Source: Erythrobacter longus
GTDB lineage: Bacteria > Pseudomonadota > Alphaproteobacteria > Sphingomonadales > Sphingomonadaceae
Direction of reading: 5' to 3'
Assembly (NCBI RefSeq): GCF_000715015.1
Contig: NZ_JMIW01000006.1
Location: 1-64,000 of the forward strand
Length of the DNA: 64,000 bases
Part shown: positions 1-8,420 of the stretch, piece after piece
How positions within the stretch are numbered: position 1 is the first letter of the stretch
How the letters are laid out: the number at the start of each line of letters is the position of its first letter
Notes under the pieces: model-generated
The model's database searches: none
What the model was told of the DNA's origin: nothing
The model's input: only the letters and a program-made list of their open reading frames with translations
Program-made: the position numbers and the translations under genes

Positions 1-61
1 GTTGGTGCCCCGGCGTTTTCAACCGAAGCATGATTTCACCAAAAGACAAAAATTCAGCCAT
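1..61 (-). CDS. kdgK: 2-keto-3-deoxygluconate kinase, N-terminal fragment (runs off the window)
   Basis: Reading from ATG at 61 towards position 1 gives 20 residues that begin MAEFLSFGEIMLRLKTPGHQ. SFGEIMLRL followed by a P-G-H is the usual N-terminus of PfkB-family KDG kinases, which phosphorylate 2-keto-3-deoxygluconate to KDPG. The start lies 16 bases after the stop of the KDPG aldolase gene on the same strand, so the two would be neighbouring steps in one operon: this kinase makes the substrate of that aldolase. Only the first 20 codons are visible; the identification rests on the N-terminal motif plus context. No strong Shine-Dalgarno is seen. Confidence 0.65.
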   Translation of the reverse strand, partial: MAEFLSFGEIMLRLKTPGHQ

Positions 62-77
62 GGGGAGGAGCTTTCAT

Positions 78-716
78 TCAGCGAGTGGCCTGCGCGATTG
101 CCAAAGCCTCGCTCGCAAGGGTTGTGATTTGGGAGTAGTCGCCGATGGCAACCGCCTCCTTGGGTGTGAGCCAGCTGCCGCCACAGGCGAGCACACTTGG
201 CAATTCGAGGAATTCGGAAAGGTTTGCCGCTGAAACGCCGCCGGTGGGCATAAACCGCATTTCGCGGAATACCGAGCTAAGCGCTTTGATCATGGGCACA
301 CCGCCTGCAAGCGATGCCGGGAAGAATTTCACGTCGCGAAGGCCAAGAGCATAGGCCCGCTGCACTTCGCCCGCTGTCATTGTGCCGGGGAAGAAGGGGA
401 TGTTTTCGGCCAGACAATATTCGGCGATTTCATCCACCAGACCCGGCGACACGATAAACTCAGCGCCGCTCGCCCGGACCGATTTCGCCTGATCCAGCGT
501 TAGCACTGTGCCAGCGCCCACGATCAACCCTTCGGTCTGGGCAAGGATCGCTTCCATGCCCTTTTGCGCGTCCGAACTGCGCATAACCACTTCGATCACG
601 GTCAAACCGCCCGCGCCCAATGCGCGTGCGGTTTTAACGGCCCGGTCCGCATCATTCTCGCCAATAAGCGGAACAACCGGAGCCGATGCAAGACGCTCTG
701 AAAGCGAGATGCTCAT
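78..716 (-). CDS. eda: KDPG aldolase (2-keto-3-deoxy-6-phosphogluconate aldolase)
   Basis: The 212-residue protein has the normal length of a class I KDPG/KHG aldolase, which splits KDPG to pyruvate and glyceraldehyde-3-phosphate in the cytoplasm. Family motifs are in order: VVPLIGEND near the start, the catalytic glutamate in VIEVVMRS, GAGTVLT, the Schiff-base lysine in DVKFFPAS, and the phosphate loop FMPTGGVS. The frame is open upstream to 914, but that part overlaps the SDR gene; ATG at 716 (MSISLSERL) lies 25 bases after the SDR stop and matches the family N-terminus. In this locus it completes the route from alginate-derived 4-deoxy-5-hexoseulose uronate through KDG to central metabolism. 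Confidence 0.95.
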   Translation of the reverse strand: MSISLSERLASAPVVPLIGENDADRAVKTARALGAGGLTVIEVVMRSSDAQKGMEAILAQTEGLIVGAGTVLTLDQAKSVRASGAEFIVSPGLVDEIAEYCLAENIPFFPGTMTAGEVQRAYALGLRDVKFFPASLAGGVPMIKALSSVFREMRFMPTGGVSAANLSEFLELPSVLACGGSWLTPKEAVAIGDYSQITTLASEALAIAQATR

Positions 717-741
717 GGGTATAGCCTTCTTCCAACTTCGC

Positions 742-1494
742 TTACGAAAAGGCGAGACCGCCGTTGATATCGACATTTGCACCCGTGATGAAGGACGCTT
801 CGTCAGAGGCGAGATATGCCACAAGATCAGCGGTTTCCTCAGGCCTGCCCTGGCGGCGCAAAGGCGTTGAGTTAGCGACGTTTTCGCGCGCTGCATCAGG
901 TGTAAACTTGTCATGGAACGAGGTCGCGATCATGCCGGGACAAAGCGCGTTTACCCGGATACCCTTGGGGCCAAGCTCTTTTGCAAGACCGCGCGTCATG
1001 GTCGAAACTGCGCCTTTTGATGTGGCATAAGCAATCGCGCCCCCGCCGCCGCCATCGCGGCCAGCAAGCGAGGCAAGGTTCACAATCGCAGCCCCCTCTG
1101 CCATGAACGGCACAGCAGCCTTACAGGCAAGGAACGTAGATGTGACATTGAGCTGCATCACGAAGTTGAAGAACTCTTCATCCATCTCGCCAAGCGTTTT
1201 GCGAGCGACAAGGCCGCCCGCATTATTGACAAGCACGTGGATCTCGTCGCCAAACGCTTCCCGTGTGGCTGCGATAAGAGCGTCGACATCGGCGGGTTTG
1301 GTCACATCCGCCTTTACCGCGACCGCTTTGCCACCGGCCGCTTCAACGGCTGCAACGGTGGCATCGGCATCGGCCTGATTGCTGTTGTAGTTGACGACAA
1401 CGCTTGCCCCTTCGGAGCCCAGCTTGACGCAAACTGCGCGGCCAATGTCTCGGCTACCGCCGGTGACCACGGCCACTTTGCCTGCAAATTTCAT
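742..1494 (-). CDS. SDR-family oxidoreductase, probable DEH (4-deoxy-5-hexoseulose uronate) reductase
   Basis: This is a 250-residue classical short-chain dehydrogenase. It has the TGGSRDIG nucleotide-binding loop at residues 11-18, NNAGG near residue 90, a catalytic Ser (NLASLAG) and a YATSK active site, followed by GIRVNALCPGMI. It ends in the common GANVDINGG motif. SDRs in alginate loci reduce 4-deoxy-L-erythro-5-hexoseulose uronate to KDG, and this one sits directly upstream of eda in the same transcription direction, so that substrate is inferred from context. The sequence alone cannot exclude another small carbonyl substrate. NADH versus NADPH preference is not settled; the N-terminal loop has Ser-Arg after the glycines, which often goes with NADPH. 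Confidence 0.85.
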   Translation of the reverse strand: MKFAGKVAVVTGGSRDIGRAVCVKLGSEGASVVVNYNSNQADADATVAAVEAAGGKAVAVKADVTKPADVDALIAATREAFGDEIHVLVNNAGGLVARKTLGEMDEEFFNFVMQLNVTSTFLACKAAVPFMAEGAAIVNLASLAGRDGGGGGAIAYATSKGAVSTMTRGLAKELGPKGIRVNALCPGMIATSFHDKFTPDAARENVANSTPLRRQGRPEETADLVAYLASDEASFITGANVDINGGLAFS

Positions 1495-1518
1495 TTTCGT
1501 TTCCCCTTATTAGGAATG

Positions 1519-2802
1519 TTATTGGCCAATGGCCGATTTCGGTTTTAAAGGTTTGATGTCCGGGCACAGGATCAGGATTGACAGGACTGTCATGATCGCG
1601 AGCCCTGCACCGACCAGGAAGGCCGGCACGTAGCTGTTCACGGTGATAATCGGGATCAGGAAGTTCAGCAGAACCACCGCCAACTTGGCAGCTGTTCCGG
1701 CGAACCCTGCAAGCGAACCGACCGATTGACCGCTGTAAAAATCGCTTGGCAGGGTCTGAATGTTGCCAATCGCCGTTTGGAAACCAAACAGGATGACCCC
1801 CATGATAAGCACGGCGACCAGAGGCGTTGATGCCTGCGTTGTCGCAAGCAGCGAGATCAGCATGATTGCGCCGCCAAGCGTGATAACCGACTTACGCGTC
1901 CGGTTGACTGTCCAGCCAGCCTTCAAACGGTTGCCCGCAAGCAATCCGCCGAACCAGGCACCAAACATAGCGCCCACGTAAGGGATCCATGCGTAAACCG
2001 CGATTTCCTCTACGCCAAAGCCGTAAGTGTTCAGCAAATAAATCGGCAACCAACCGACAAACAGCCACCAGATCGGGTCGATAAAGAAGCTTGCAGCGAT
2101 AACGCCCCAGCTTTCCTTGCGCGAGAGGATTTCCTTTGAAGTCGGCGCATATTCGGCAACTTCATTGGTTTCGGCATTGCGTTGACCTGTCAGGATAAAC
2201 TCGCGCTCTTCAGCGCTGATCCAGGGGTGCGCATCCGGGCCGCTTTTGTAGACGATCAACCAAGGGATCAGCCACAAGAAGCCAAGCGCCCCAACAGCGA
2301 CGAAAGTCGCCTGCCAGCTGCCAAGAAAGACGAAAAGCAGCCCGATAATGGGCGCAGAGACGATCCCGCCAACAGCTGCGCCTGAATTGAAGATGCCTTG
2401 TGCAAGAGCACGCTCGTTAATCGGGAACCATTCGGCATTGGCTTTGGTTGCGCCGGGCCAGTTGCCCGCTTCCGACACGCCCAGAACCGCGCGGAAAATC
2501 GCAAAGCTCAAAAGGCCCTGAGCCGCCGCATGCAGCATGGTCGCCGCCGACCAGACAACGATGGAAAGGACAAAGCCGAGCCGCGTACCAATCCAGTCGA
2601 AAATCTTGCCAAAAATGCTCTGACCAAAAGCATAGGCCAAGGTGAACACATTGAGGATGATCGCATAATCAAATTCGCTGAGTTCAAGGTCTTTGGAAAT
2701 TTCAGGCCAAAGGAAACCAAGCGCGCCGCGATCAATGTAATTGATGACGGTCGCCACTGCGACCAGCAGGACGATCCAATAGCGAAGCTTATTGCGAAAC
2801 AT
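1519..2802 (-). CDS. MFS transporter of the anion:cation symporter (ExuT/hexuronate) type
   Basis: The protein has 427 residues and about 12 hydrophobic segments. The N-terminus (NYIDRGALGFLWPEI) and GVSEAGNWPGATKANAEWFP are typical of the ACS family, which includes the hexuronate carrier ExuT. It should carry unsaturated uronate or DEH from periplasm to cytoplasm, fed by the PL6 and PL17 lyases encoded immediately upstream. The start ATG at 2802 comes three bases after the stop of the cupin remnant. Substrate is inferred from the locus; galacturonate or glucuronate carriers look much the same. Confidence 0.9.
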   Translation of the reverse strand: MFRNKLRYWIVLLVAVATVINYIDRGALGFLWPEISKDLELSEFDYAIILNVFTLAYAFGQSIFGKIFDWIGTRLGFVLSIVVWSAATMLHAAAQGLLSFAIFRAVLGVSEAGNWPGATKANAEWFPINERALAQGIFNSGAAVGGIVSAPIIGLLFVFLGSWQATFVAVGALGFLWLIPWLIVYKSGPDAHPWISAEEREFILTGQRNAETNEVAEYAPTSKEILSRKESWGVIAASFFIDPIWWLFVGWLPIYLLNTYGFGVEEIAVYAWIPYVGAMFGAWFGGLLAGNRLKAGWTVNRTRKSVITLGGAIMLISLLATTQASTPLVAVLIMGVILFGFQTAIGNIQTLPSDFYSGQSVGSLAGFAGTAAKLAVVLLNFLIPIITVNSYVPAFLVGAGLAIMTVLSILILCPDIKPLKPKSAIGQ

Positions 2803-2805
2803 GGA

Positions 2806-2997
2806 TCACGCCCCCTCGCCAAGAAAGTCTTCGAGTAGCGGGTTGAAGCTGTCGCTCAGAACGCCGGACTCAAGGCGCACGGCCCCGTGGTCCAAATGCG
2901 GTGCGATGCAGAAGCTGTCTCCGGCCCCAAGATCCTCTTTTGGCGTTTCCTTCGCGACCACGAAGGACGAGCTTTGCTCCTTTAATATCGTTGCCAA
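2806..2997 (-). pseudogene. KdgF-like cupin, C-terminal half only
   Basis: The 63-codon frame contains AGDSFCIAPHLDHGAVRLESG and then SDSFNPLLEDFL, matching the second cupin motif and the tail of KdgF-type cupins, which speed ring opening of unsaturated uronates to DEH. Family members are about 105-115 residues. The first cupin motif with its HxH metal ligands is absent, and there is no room for it because the PL17 gene ends at 3000. There is no ATG; the earliest usable starts are TTG at 2997 or a later GTG. It therefore looks like a truncated remnant caught between PL17 and the MFS gene. A short functional half-cupin is possible but less likely. Confidence 0.6.
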
Positions 2998-2999
2998 TT

Positions 3000-5183
3000 T
3001 CAGCTATCCTCTCCAGAAAGTGCGACCACGCTCGCAAATCCAGTCCAGGCGATTGTCTCGCCGTTCAATGTCACGCTGTGCGCGCCTTCTGGATCGGGAT
3101 TGTGCGAAACTGCGATCGCGTAGCGCTGCCCTGATTTCAGGGTCAGTCGCACTATATCAAAACCACCAATAGACACGTGGTCGAGATCAGAAACGAGGCT
3201 GCGGCTGTCGAGCGTTTGCTCTGCTGCGCCGTCGTAACTTCCATGCGCCTCTAACAGGCTTGCAAAGCTTGCCTCGCCGTTGCGCTGAGCGCGCAAGATG
3301 ATGAGCGGTTCGCGGCGCAGATTGAACTCAGGGTCGTTTGCCCCGCTCTCGCCCAAAATGGCGCGAAGCGGCCCGTTTCCGGCAAAGCGATAGGTGTAGA
3401 ACCGCCCGTCCAAAATCCATGTCAGCGCGCCTTTGCCCGCCTCTAAATCAGCTTCGGCATCGACCCATATGTGCTGGTAGCCATTGTCATTCCCAAGCAC
3501 TGGGCGAACATCGACATTCACGCTTGCATCAAAGTCATATTCCATGATGTGACCGGAATAATGCAGCGGCAGATCGTACAGGTGCGATGCCTCGCTTTGC
3601 GCATTCACAAGGTCGATCACCAAGGGCGCTTCGAGCCCGGGGATCATGGGCATCAACATGGTGCGTTTGATGCTGACGCCGGGATAAGCGCTATCGATTA
3701 CCCCGCTGGAGACTTGCAGCGAGGGTGCGTCGGAGAAATAGAGTTGTTCTGGCCATTTGGTGTCTGCAAACTGTGCATCACCATCAAAATGGCTTGTCTC
3801 ATCCACGACCAGCGCGTTGTGAGCGACCGTGCTTTTTGCCCAAGTGGTGTTTTCGGGCAGATACCGTCCGCCGCGCTTTGCCTCGATATTGAGGAAGCGC
3901 GCCGCGCCATAATCGCGCACAATCTCATTGCCATTGTCGTAAAGCTGCCATGCAAGCTTGTCGAAATGGCCGTGGCCCATCCCTTGCGAGCTGTTCTTTG
4001 CGATGAGAACGGTGTGGCTGGGTCCTTCACCTTGGCGAAGAATGGCAACAGCGCCCCGCGTGCCTTCCGGCCCATCGCTGAGTAGCATTGAACGAAAATC
4101 AAACGGTTGCGCCTTGCCCGCAGCAAGATCACGCGACAGCGCAAGGCCATTCTCGGTTAGCACTGTGCGGCCCTGGAAATCGGCAATGGATAGCAGCGCC
4201 GGGTCGCCCGTCTGGCCATAGGCAATCGCCACGCCTTCATACAATTCCGCCGTGCGCAGGCTCTTGTCCCTGATCGCGTCATTGAACGGGAAGAAATATC
4301 CCTGATAGCTCAGTTGAACCGTGGTGCGCAGCGCCTTCAGCAAGATCCCATCGCGGTGTTCGAAAACCTTGCGCTCTGGCTGATTGCGTTCAATCGCATC
4401 GGCAAAAACCATGAAAGGAAGCAGCGCAAACCGCTGATAATATGGCCCTTCGGTGTAATAACCGTCTGGCGAGAACAACAGATCAGCCTGCCGCAAAAAG
4501 CCAGTCTTGCCGCTTTTATCAGAACCCATCAGCGCACGCTCAACCATGTCAGCATCGCCGAGCAGATAGCCGGTCATCCCGACCCCGGCCGTTGCCCAGG
4601 TCGCGTGGTTGTGAATGCGATCAAAGGTGATGACCTGATCCTGCGACAGAAAGTTTGCCGCGCGGCGAAACACATCGTCGTCGATCCGCTTACGGTCCGC
4701 TGCGCTCAACGTGTCGCGAATGTCGCGGTATCCTTGAACCGCGTGGACCAGCCACATCGCATCGTTCAACACCTGCCAGAAAAGACGGCCCGAATACTGG
4801 TTGGCTTTCGCAGGATGCTCACCCAGCGTTGGATAAAGCGCAGCGTATTGAAGGAGCATTTCGCGCAGAAAATCGCGGTATTTTGCCTCACCAGTGATGC
4901 GATACAGCTGTCCGCCTTGATGCAGCGCGCGAAAATTGCGCTTGTGCTGTTCGTGGGTGTAGCCCCCGCCCGGATCTTTCGGCTGAGGCACAACAACACC
5001 TTCAGCCATCATCGCATCGACAAAGGCGCGCGAGCGCTCCAATTCAGCGGCATATAGCGGCGGAAGAGAAGAGGCCGCCTCACGCCCCTCAGTTGAGGCG
5101 ACCTCTTGGGATACAGCAGCACACACAGCCTGCGGCATAGCCGAAACCGCGAGAGCCGCTGTGAGAAGAACAAAGGACCTCAT
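3000..5183 (-). CDS. Oligoalginate lyase, polysaccharide lyase family 17
   Basis: The 727-residue protein has a signal peptide (ends near AVCAA, residues 21-23), an alpha/alpha-toroid domain and a C-terminal heparinase II/III-like beta domain, as in PL17 exo-lyases such as Alg17C. NHATW places Asn192 and His193. The tyrosine of EGPYYQRF falls at about 249, the same 57-residue spacing as the Asn/Tyr pair of Alg17C. GMGHGHFDKL and the DYGAARFLN stretch belong to the second domain. It should release unsaturated monouronates from oligomers in the periplasm. Its start overlaps the end of the PL6 gene by four bases (ATGA), so the two lyases are translationally coupled. Confidence 0.95.
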   Translation of the reverse strand: MRSFVLLTAALAVSAMPQAVCAAVSQEVASTEGREAASSLPPLYAAELERSRAFVDAMMAEGVVVPQPKDPGGGYTHEQHKRNFRALHQGGQLYRITGEAKYRDFLREMLLQYAALYPTLGEHPAKANQYSGRLFWQVLNDAMWLVHAVQGYRDIRDTLSAADRKRIDDDVFRRAANFLSQDQVITFDRIHNHATWATAGVGMTGYLLGDADMVERALMGSDKSGKTGFLRQADLLFSPDGYYTEGPYYQRFALLPFMVFADAIERNQPERKVFEHRDGILLKALRTTVQLSYQGYFFPFNDAIRDKSLRTAELYEGVAIAYGQTGDPALLSIADFQGRTVLTENGLALSRDLAAGKAQPFDFRSMLLSDGPEGTRGAVAILRQGEGPSHTVLIAKNSSQGMGHGHFDKLAWQLYDNGNEIVRDYGAARFLNIEAKRGGRYLPENTTWAKSTVAHNALVVDETSHFDGDAQFADTKWPEQLYFSDAPSLQVSSGVIDSAYPGVSIKRTMLMPMIPGLEAPLVIDLVNAQSEASHLYDLPLHYSGHIMEYDFDASVNVDVRPVLGNDNGYQHIWVDAEADLEAGKGALTWILDGRFYTYRFAGNGPLRAILGESGANDPEFNLRREPLIILRAQRNGEASFASLLEAHGSYDGAAEQTLDSRSLVSDLDHVSIGGFDIVRLTLKSGQRYAIAVSHNPDPEGAHSVTLNGETIAWTGFASVVALSGEDS

Positions 5184-7450
5184 TGCGCAGGCGCATCCTC
5201 AAAGATATTGCCTGTCCGATCGGAGCGGTGCTCGCCCTCAAAGACCAGCTCATCAAGAACCATCTCAGGCGTATCGGCAAAGGCATTGTTCAAGAATTGG
5301 GTCTTGGGCGTGCCGACGGTGTGGACCACGCGAAGCGGCGCTGAACTGCGGACCGCGTTTTGTTTGATCGCAGCGATTTGCACACCGTGGAGATTGACAG
5401 AGGCACCCGACGAATTGGTAGGCGCAAGACCGACATCCAAAATCGCATTGTTGGCAATCGTCACATCGGGACCAAAGGTGCTTTCATCGCGGCCACCGCG
5501 ATAAATATCGGCAATTGGGCCGCCAATGCGAGCAAAGGCGTTCTCGCTCATGTCGAGATATTCGACATTGTATTGGCCGTAGTCTTCTGTCTCGGCCTTG
5601 GCGGATACGATAGTCCCGGTGATGTCGGCAAATGCGCTGTTTCGGATGACAACACGCTCCGCCAGCGTGCTTTTCCCAAGGGTCAGAACATTGAAGCTTT
5701 TGTTGACGACAAGGCCACGCACTTCGACACCGTGCATCTCGACCGAGAAATTCGATTTGATCGGAAAAGTGGTGGTGCGGATAACCGAATTGCCGACCGA
5801 ATCCGGCGCCAACGCCCCGTCGATGACGACGTTTTCCAGCTTGAGATTGCCGCCTTCGCGAAGCTCGAACAAGGATGGGCGACCAAAGGTGATGACAGGC
5901 CTTTCATCCGCCTCGCTTGGCGCGGCCTGAATTGTGAGCGCAACCTCCACCGGGATCGTGCGCTCAACCGTGTATTCGCCTGGCGAAAGCTGCAACACAT
6001 CGCCGCTTTCAGCCGACAGGATCGCATCAACCAGAGTGTCATTGCCCGGCTCAACCGCGATCACTTTGCCCGAAAAGTCAAAAACCGGGCCATCCTTGGG
6101 CTTGGGGTAATAGGGCGCACCAACCTGATCGAGAGTTACCGGCGCAAGATCATGTGAGACACCGATTTGGGCAAGAGCGGGATCGACCGGGTAAAGCAGA
6201 CCATTTTCAGCGCGCTCCATTGCAAAGGCACGCTGCTCAAAACTGGAAAGCTGTCCAGCAACACCACCTGCGCCCACAACATTGTTTGAAAAGGCGATTT
6301 TGGAGATATCGCCATAAACCTCAAGGAAGGAATCCCCTTCAAGTCCCGCCATCAAATTGTTCGCAAATGTCGTATTGCTTGGCGCTGCTGAACGCTCTTC
6401 ATCGGCGCCAACATTGAAGGCAAGCCTGCGACTATCGACTATAGTATTGCCTTCGATAACCGCGCCTTCGACCTCGACATAGCGGTTGACCGGTGAATTG
6501 GGCACGCCATTCATAATCGCAAGCGCGCTGGAAAAGGCTTCGCCGCGAAGCCCCTCCATATAATTGCCGCGTACCGTCTGGCCGCGATTGATCACCCGGA
6601 TGCCGCCTGTGTGGTCCGCACCTCCACCCAAAAAGACATTGCCCTCAACGACATTGTTGTCGCCATGACGCAGCGTCAGCGTGCCGCGTGACCGCAAGAA
6701 AACGTTGCCTCGAAAGACATTGCCACCCGACTTGGAAGAGATGATCTCCACCTCGCCGCTGGTCCGGTCGAAGATATTGTTTGCCACCACTGTGTTCGAA
6801 TTGAACATCGAATAATGGCTGGTGCCGATCCGAAGGGTCTCCCCGCCGTTTGAGCCAAGCACGGGGCGCGGCCCGAAATAATTGAATTCAATGCGGTGAT
6901 CGTTCTCGCGGCTGCTTTCGCTATCAAGCCGGACCGCCAGCGTCACACCCTTGTTGGTCTTGCCAATCAAACTGTTGTGATCGAACCGATTGTTCTGGCC
7001 GTAAATGCCAACCCAATAATCGCTTTCATACCGGTCAGGTTTGCTAAAGCCGTCGATCACGACCTCACTCACCCGGGAATGGCGCGCCAGATCCTGCTTG
7101 TTGCGGCGGAATGAAATGACCTCGCCGCGCGGACTATATCCATCGCGGAAGACGAGGCCGGAGACGTGGATGTATTCACCGCCGATGCGCAGGCTCGATT
7201 GCCCGGTCAAAACGACTTTGCCTGCGTCTTGCGATGTCACGATGATCGGATCAGCAGCAGTGCCCTGTCCGGTTATCACGAGGTCAAAATCGCGCCACTC
7301 ACCGTTGGCAAGCACGATTTCATCACCAGCTTCGACAGCCTTTGCAGCGTCAGAGAATTGGTCTTGGTTGTGAACGAGGATGCGCTCAGCAGCAGCCGGG
7401 CTGTGAGCCAGCCAAAGCACAGCGGTCACAAGGCTAAGCCTTGCAAGCAT
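5180..7450 (-). CDS. Alginate lyase, polysaccharide lyase family 6 (two-domain type)
   Basis: From ATG at 7450 the product has 756 residues, with a signal peptide ending near HSPAAA and two right-handed beta-helix regions, as in AlyGC-like PL6 enzymes. The ISSKSGGNVFRGN and TLTLRHGDNN stretches supply the expected catalytic Lys (about 240) and Arg (about 261), 21 residues apart as in AlyGC. A longer frame starts with TTG at 7471; the ATG is preferred because GAGGGG lies upstream of it and a signal peptide follows directly. It would cut alginate oligomers, commonly at MG or G sites, in the periplasm or at the outer surface. A candidate operator lies about 100 bp upstream at 7548. Confidence 0.94.
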   Translation of the reverse strand: MLARLSLVTAVLWLAHSPAAAERILVHNQDQFSDAAKAVEAGDEIVLANGEWRDFDLVITGQGTAADPIIVTSQDAGKVVLTGQSSLRIGGEYIHVSGLVFRDGYSPRGEVISFRRNKQDLARHSRVSEVVIDGFSKPDRYESDYWVGIYGQNNRFDHNSLIGKTNKGVTLAVRLDSESSRENDHRIEFNYFGPRPVLGSNGGETLRIGTSHYSMFNSNTVVANNIFDRTSGEVEIISSKSGGNVFRGNVFLRSRGTLTLRHGDNNVVEGNVFLGGGADHTGGIRVINRGQTVRGNYMEGLRGEAFSSALAIMNGVPNSPVNRYVEVEGAVIEGNTIVDSRRLAFNVGADEERSAAPSNTTFANNLMAGLEGDSFLEVYGDISKIAFSNNVVGAGGVAGQLSSFEQRAFAMERAENGLLYPVDPALAQIGVSHDLAPVTLDQVGAPYYPKPKDGPVFDFSGKVIAVEPGNDTLVDAILSAESGDVLQLSPGEYTVERTIPVEVALTIQAAPSEADERPVITFGRPSLFELREGGNLKLENVVIDGALAPDSVGNSVIRTTTFPIKSNFSVEMHGVEVRGLVVNKSFNVLTLGKSTLAERVVIRNSAFADITGTIVSAKAETEDYGQYNVEYLDMSENAFARIGGPIADIYRGGRDESTFGPDVTIANNAILDVGLAPTNSSGASVNLHGVQIAAIKQNAVRSSAPLRVVHTVGTPKTQFLNNAFADTPEMVLDELVFEGEHRSDRTGNIFEDAPAQ

Positions 7451-7547
7451 ACCAACAATCCCCTCGTCCAAACTCTTATCGCACGACTATAGGCTCGCGC
7501 CTTCGTGTGTCAATCAATCTGGCATATTATTTTAGGGCTTTTGTCGC

Positions 7548-7558
7548 ACCAATTTGGT
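7548..7558. promoter_or_regulatory. Candidate operator for the alginate regulator (site A)
   Basis: ACCAATTTGGT is a perfect 5-1-5 inverted repeat. It overlaps the stop codon of the GntR gene and lies about 100 bp before the PL6 start. The core CAATTTGG recurs upstream of the second TonB receptor (11911) and the lipoprotein PL7 gene (23056 on the other strand). The dyad shape fits a FadR-type GntR dimer, but binding is inferred. Confidence 0.4.
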
Positions 7559-8298
7559 TAGCCAATTTTCGAGGCAGCTGCAAAGCGCTCGCGGCTCTTG
7601 GAGGCCTTTTCCTGAAGCTCCTGCATCGCCATGCGCTCGGTTGCATCAAGCATCGCCTCGATCAGGCGATGGAAGTGTTCGCGCATGGCAGCTCGGGCCG
7701 CAGATGGATCACGATCACGCAGCGCAAAGAAAATCGCCTCATGCTCCTCCGTCCGCGTTTCTGCATCGTGCACACAGACCGCTTCGTACGTGGCCTTCAC
7801 CTCAGGGATTTCTTCGCGCATTCGCCATAGTTCCCCGACGGTGTGAACCAGTGCCGCATTGTTTGACGCAGCAGCAATGGTGCGGTGAAACTCTTCGTCC
7901 GCAGCATTCGCGGCTTCCTCATCGCCTGTGCGCATCTGCTCAATCAGACTGGAGAGGTGCTGAACCACGGCATCGGTCATATTGTGTGCCGCCAAAGCAG
8001 CGGTTTCAGACTCGACCAGAAGGCGCGCCTCCGTCACCTCAAACGCGCTCACCGATGGCAGCGCGGCGACGCTTTCGGGCGGCGCCTCACTCACATACAC
8101 ACCCGAGCCGGTTTTGATTTCCAGACGGCCAACAGCCTGAAGCGCGATTTCAGCCTCGCGAATGGTAACACGGCTTACACCGAGCCGCTCGGCCAGTTCT
8201 CGTTCACCTGGCAAACGGGTTCCTGGCGGGAATGCCCCTGCATCAATAAGTTCAGAGATTTGCTCAGCCACAGACTGGAAAAGGCGCTTACTGGTCAT
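7558..8298 (-). CDS. FadR-subfamily GntR transcriptional regulator of the alginate locus
   Basis: The 246-residue protein starts at ATG 8298 (MTSKRLFQSVAEQI); the frame reaches a TTG at 8310, but ATG is preferred. A winged helix spans residues 10-75, with the GntR signature GTRLPGERELAERLGVSRVT. An all-helical FCD ligand domain follows (FEVTEARLLVESE, then DEEFHRTIAAAS and EHEAIFFALRDRD, carrying the Asp/His residues that usually bind a metal). FadR-type regulators of uronate pathways are released by an intermediate such as KDG or DEH. Its position between PL6 and the TonB receptor makes it the obvious local regulator. It has its own upstream region (8299-8420), where a weak TACCTTGGCA resembles the candidate operator. 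Confidence 0.92.
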   Translation of the reverse strand: MTSKRLFQSVAEQISELIDAGAFPPGTRLPGERELAERLGVSRVTIREAEIALQAVGRLEIKTGSGVYVSEAPPESVAALPSVSAFEVTEARLLVESETAALAAHNMTDAVVQHLSSLIEQMRTGDEEAANAADEEFHRTIAAASNNAALVHTVGELWRMREEIPEVKATYEAVCVHDAETRTEEHEAIFFALRDRDPSAARAAMREHFHRLIEAMLDATERMAMQELQEKASKSRERFAAASKIG

Positions 8299-8386
8299 TC
8301 TAACTTCCAATACTCTCTAAGCTCTGGTCTCCGTACCTTGGCACTTCATAGATAAGACAGCCCTATCGGTCAAAAGGACCGGGCCA

Positions 8387-8407
8387 CCGTGCGGGCTTTG
8401 CGCACGG
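8387..8407 (-). terminator. Hairpin after the first TonB receptor gene
   Basis: CCGTGCG and CGCACGG form a 7-bp stem with a 7-base loop, 14 bases past the receptor stop codon. There is no clear U-tract directly after it, so it may be a weak terminator or a 3'-end stabiliser. Confidence 0.4.
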
Positions 8408-8420
8408 CGGCTCTCGATCG

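Noticed and set aside
5360..6157. 265-codon frame opposite the PL6 gene
   Set aside because: Antisense shadow of the beta-helix coding sequence.
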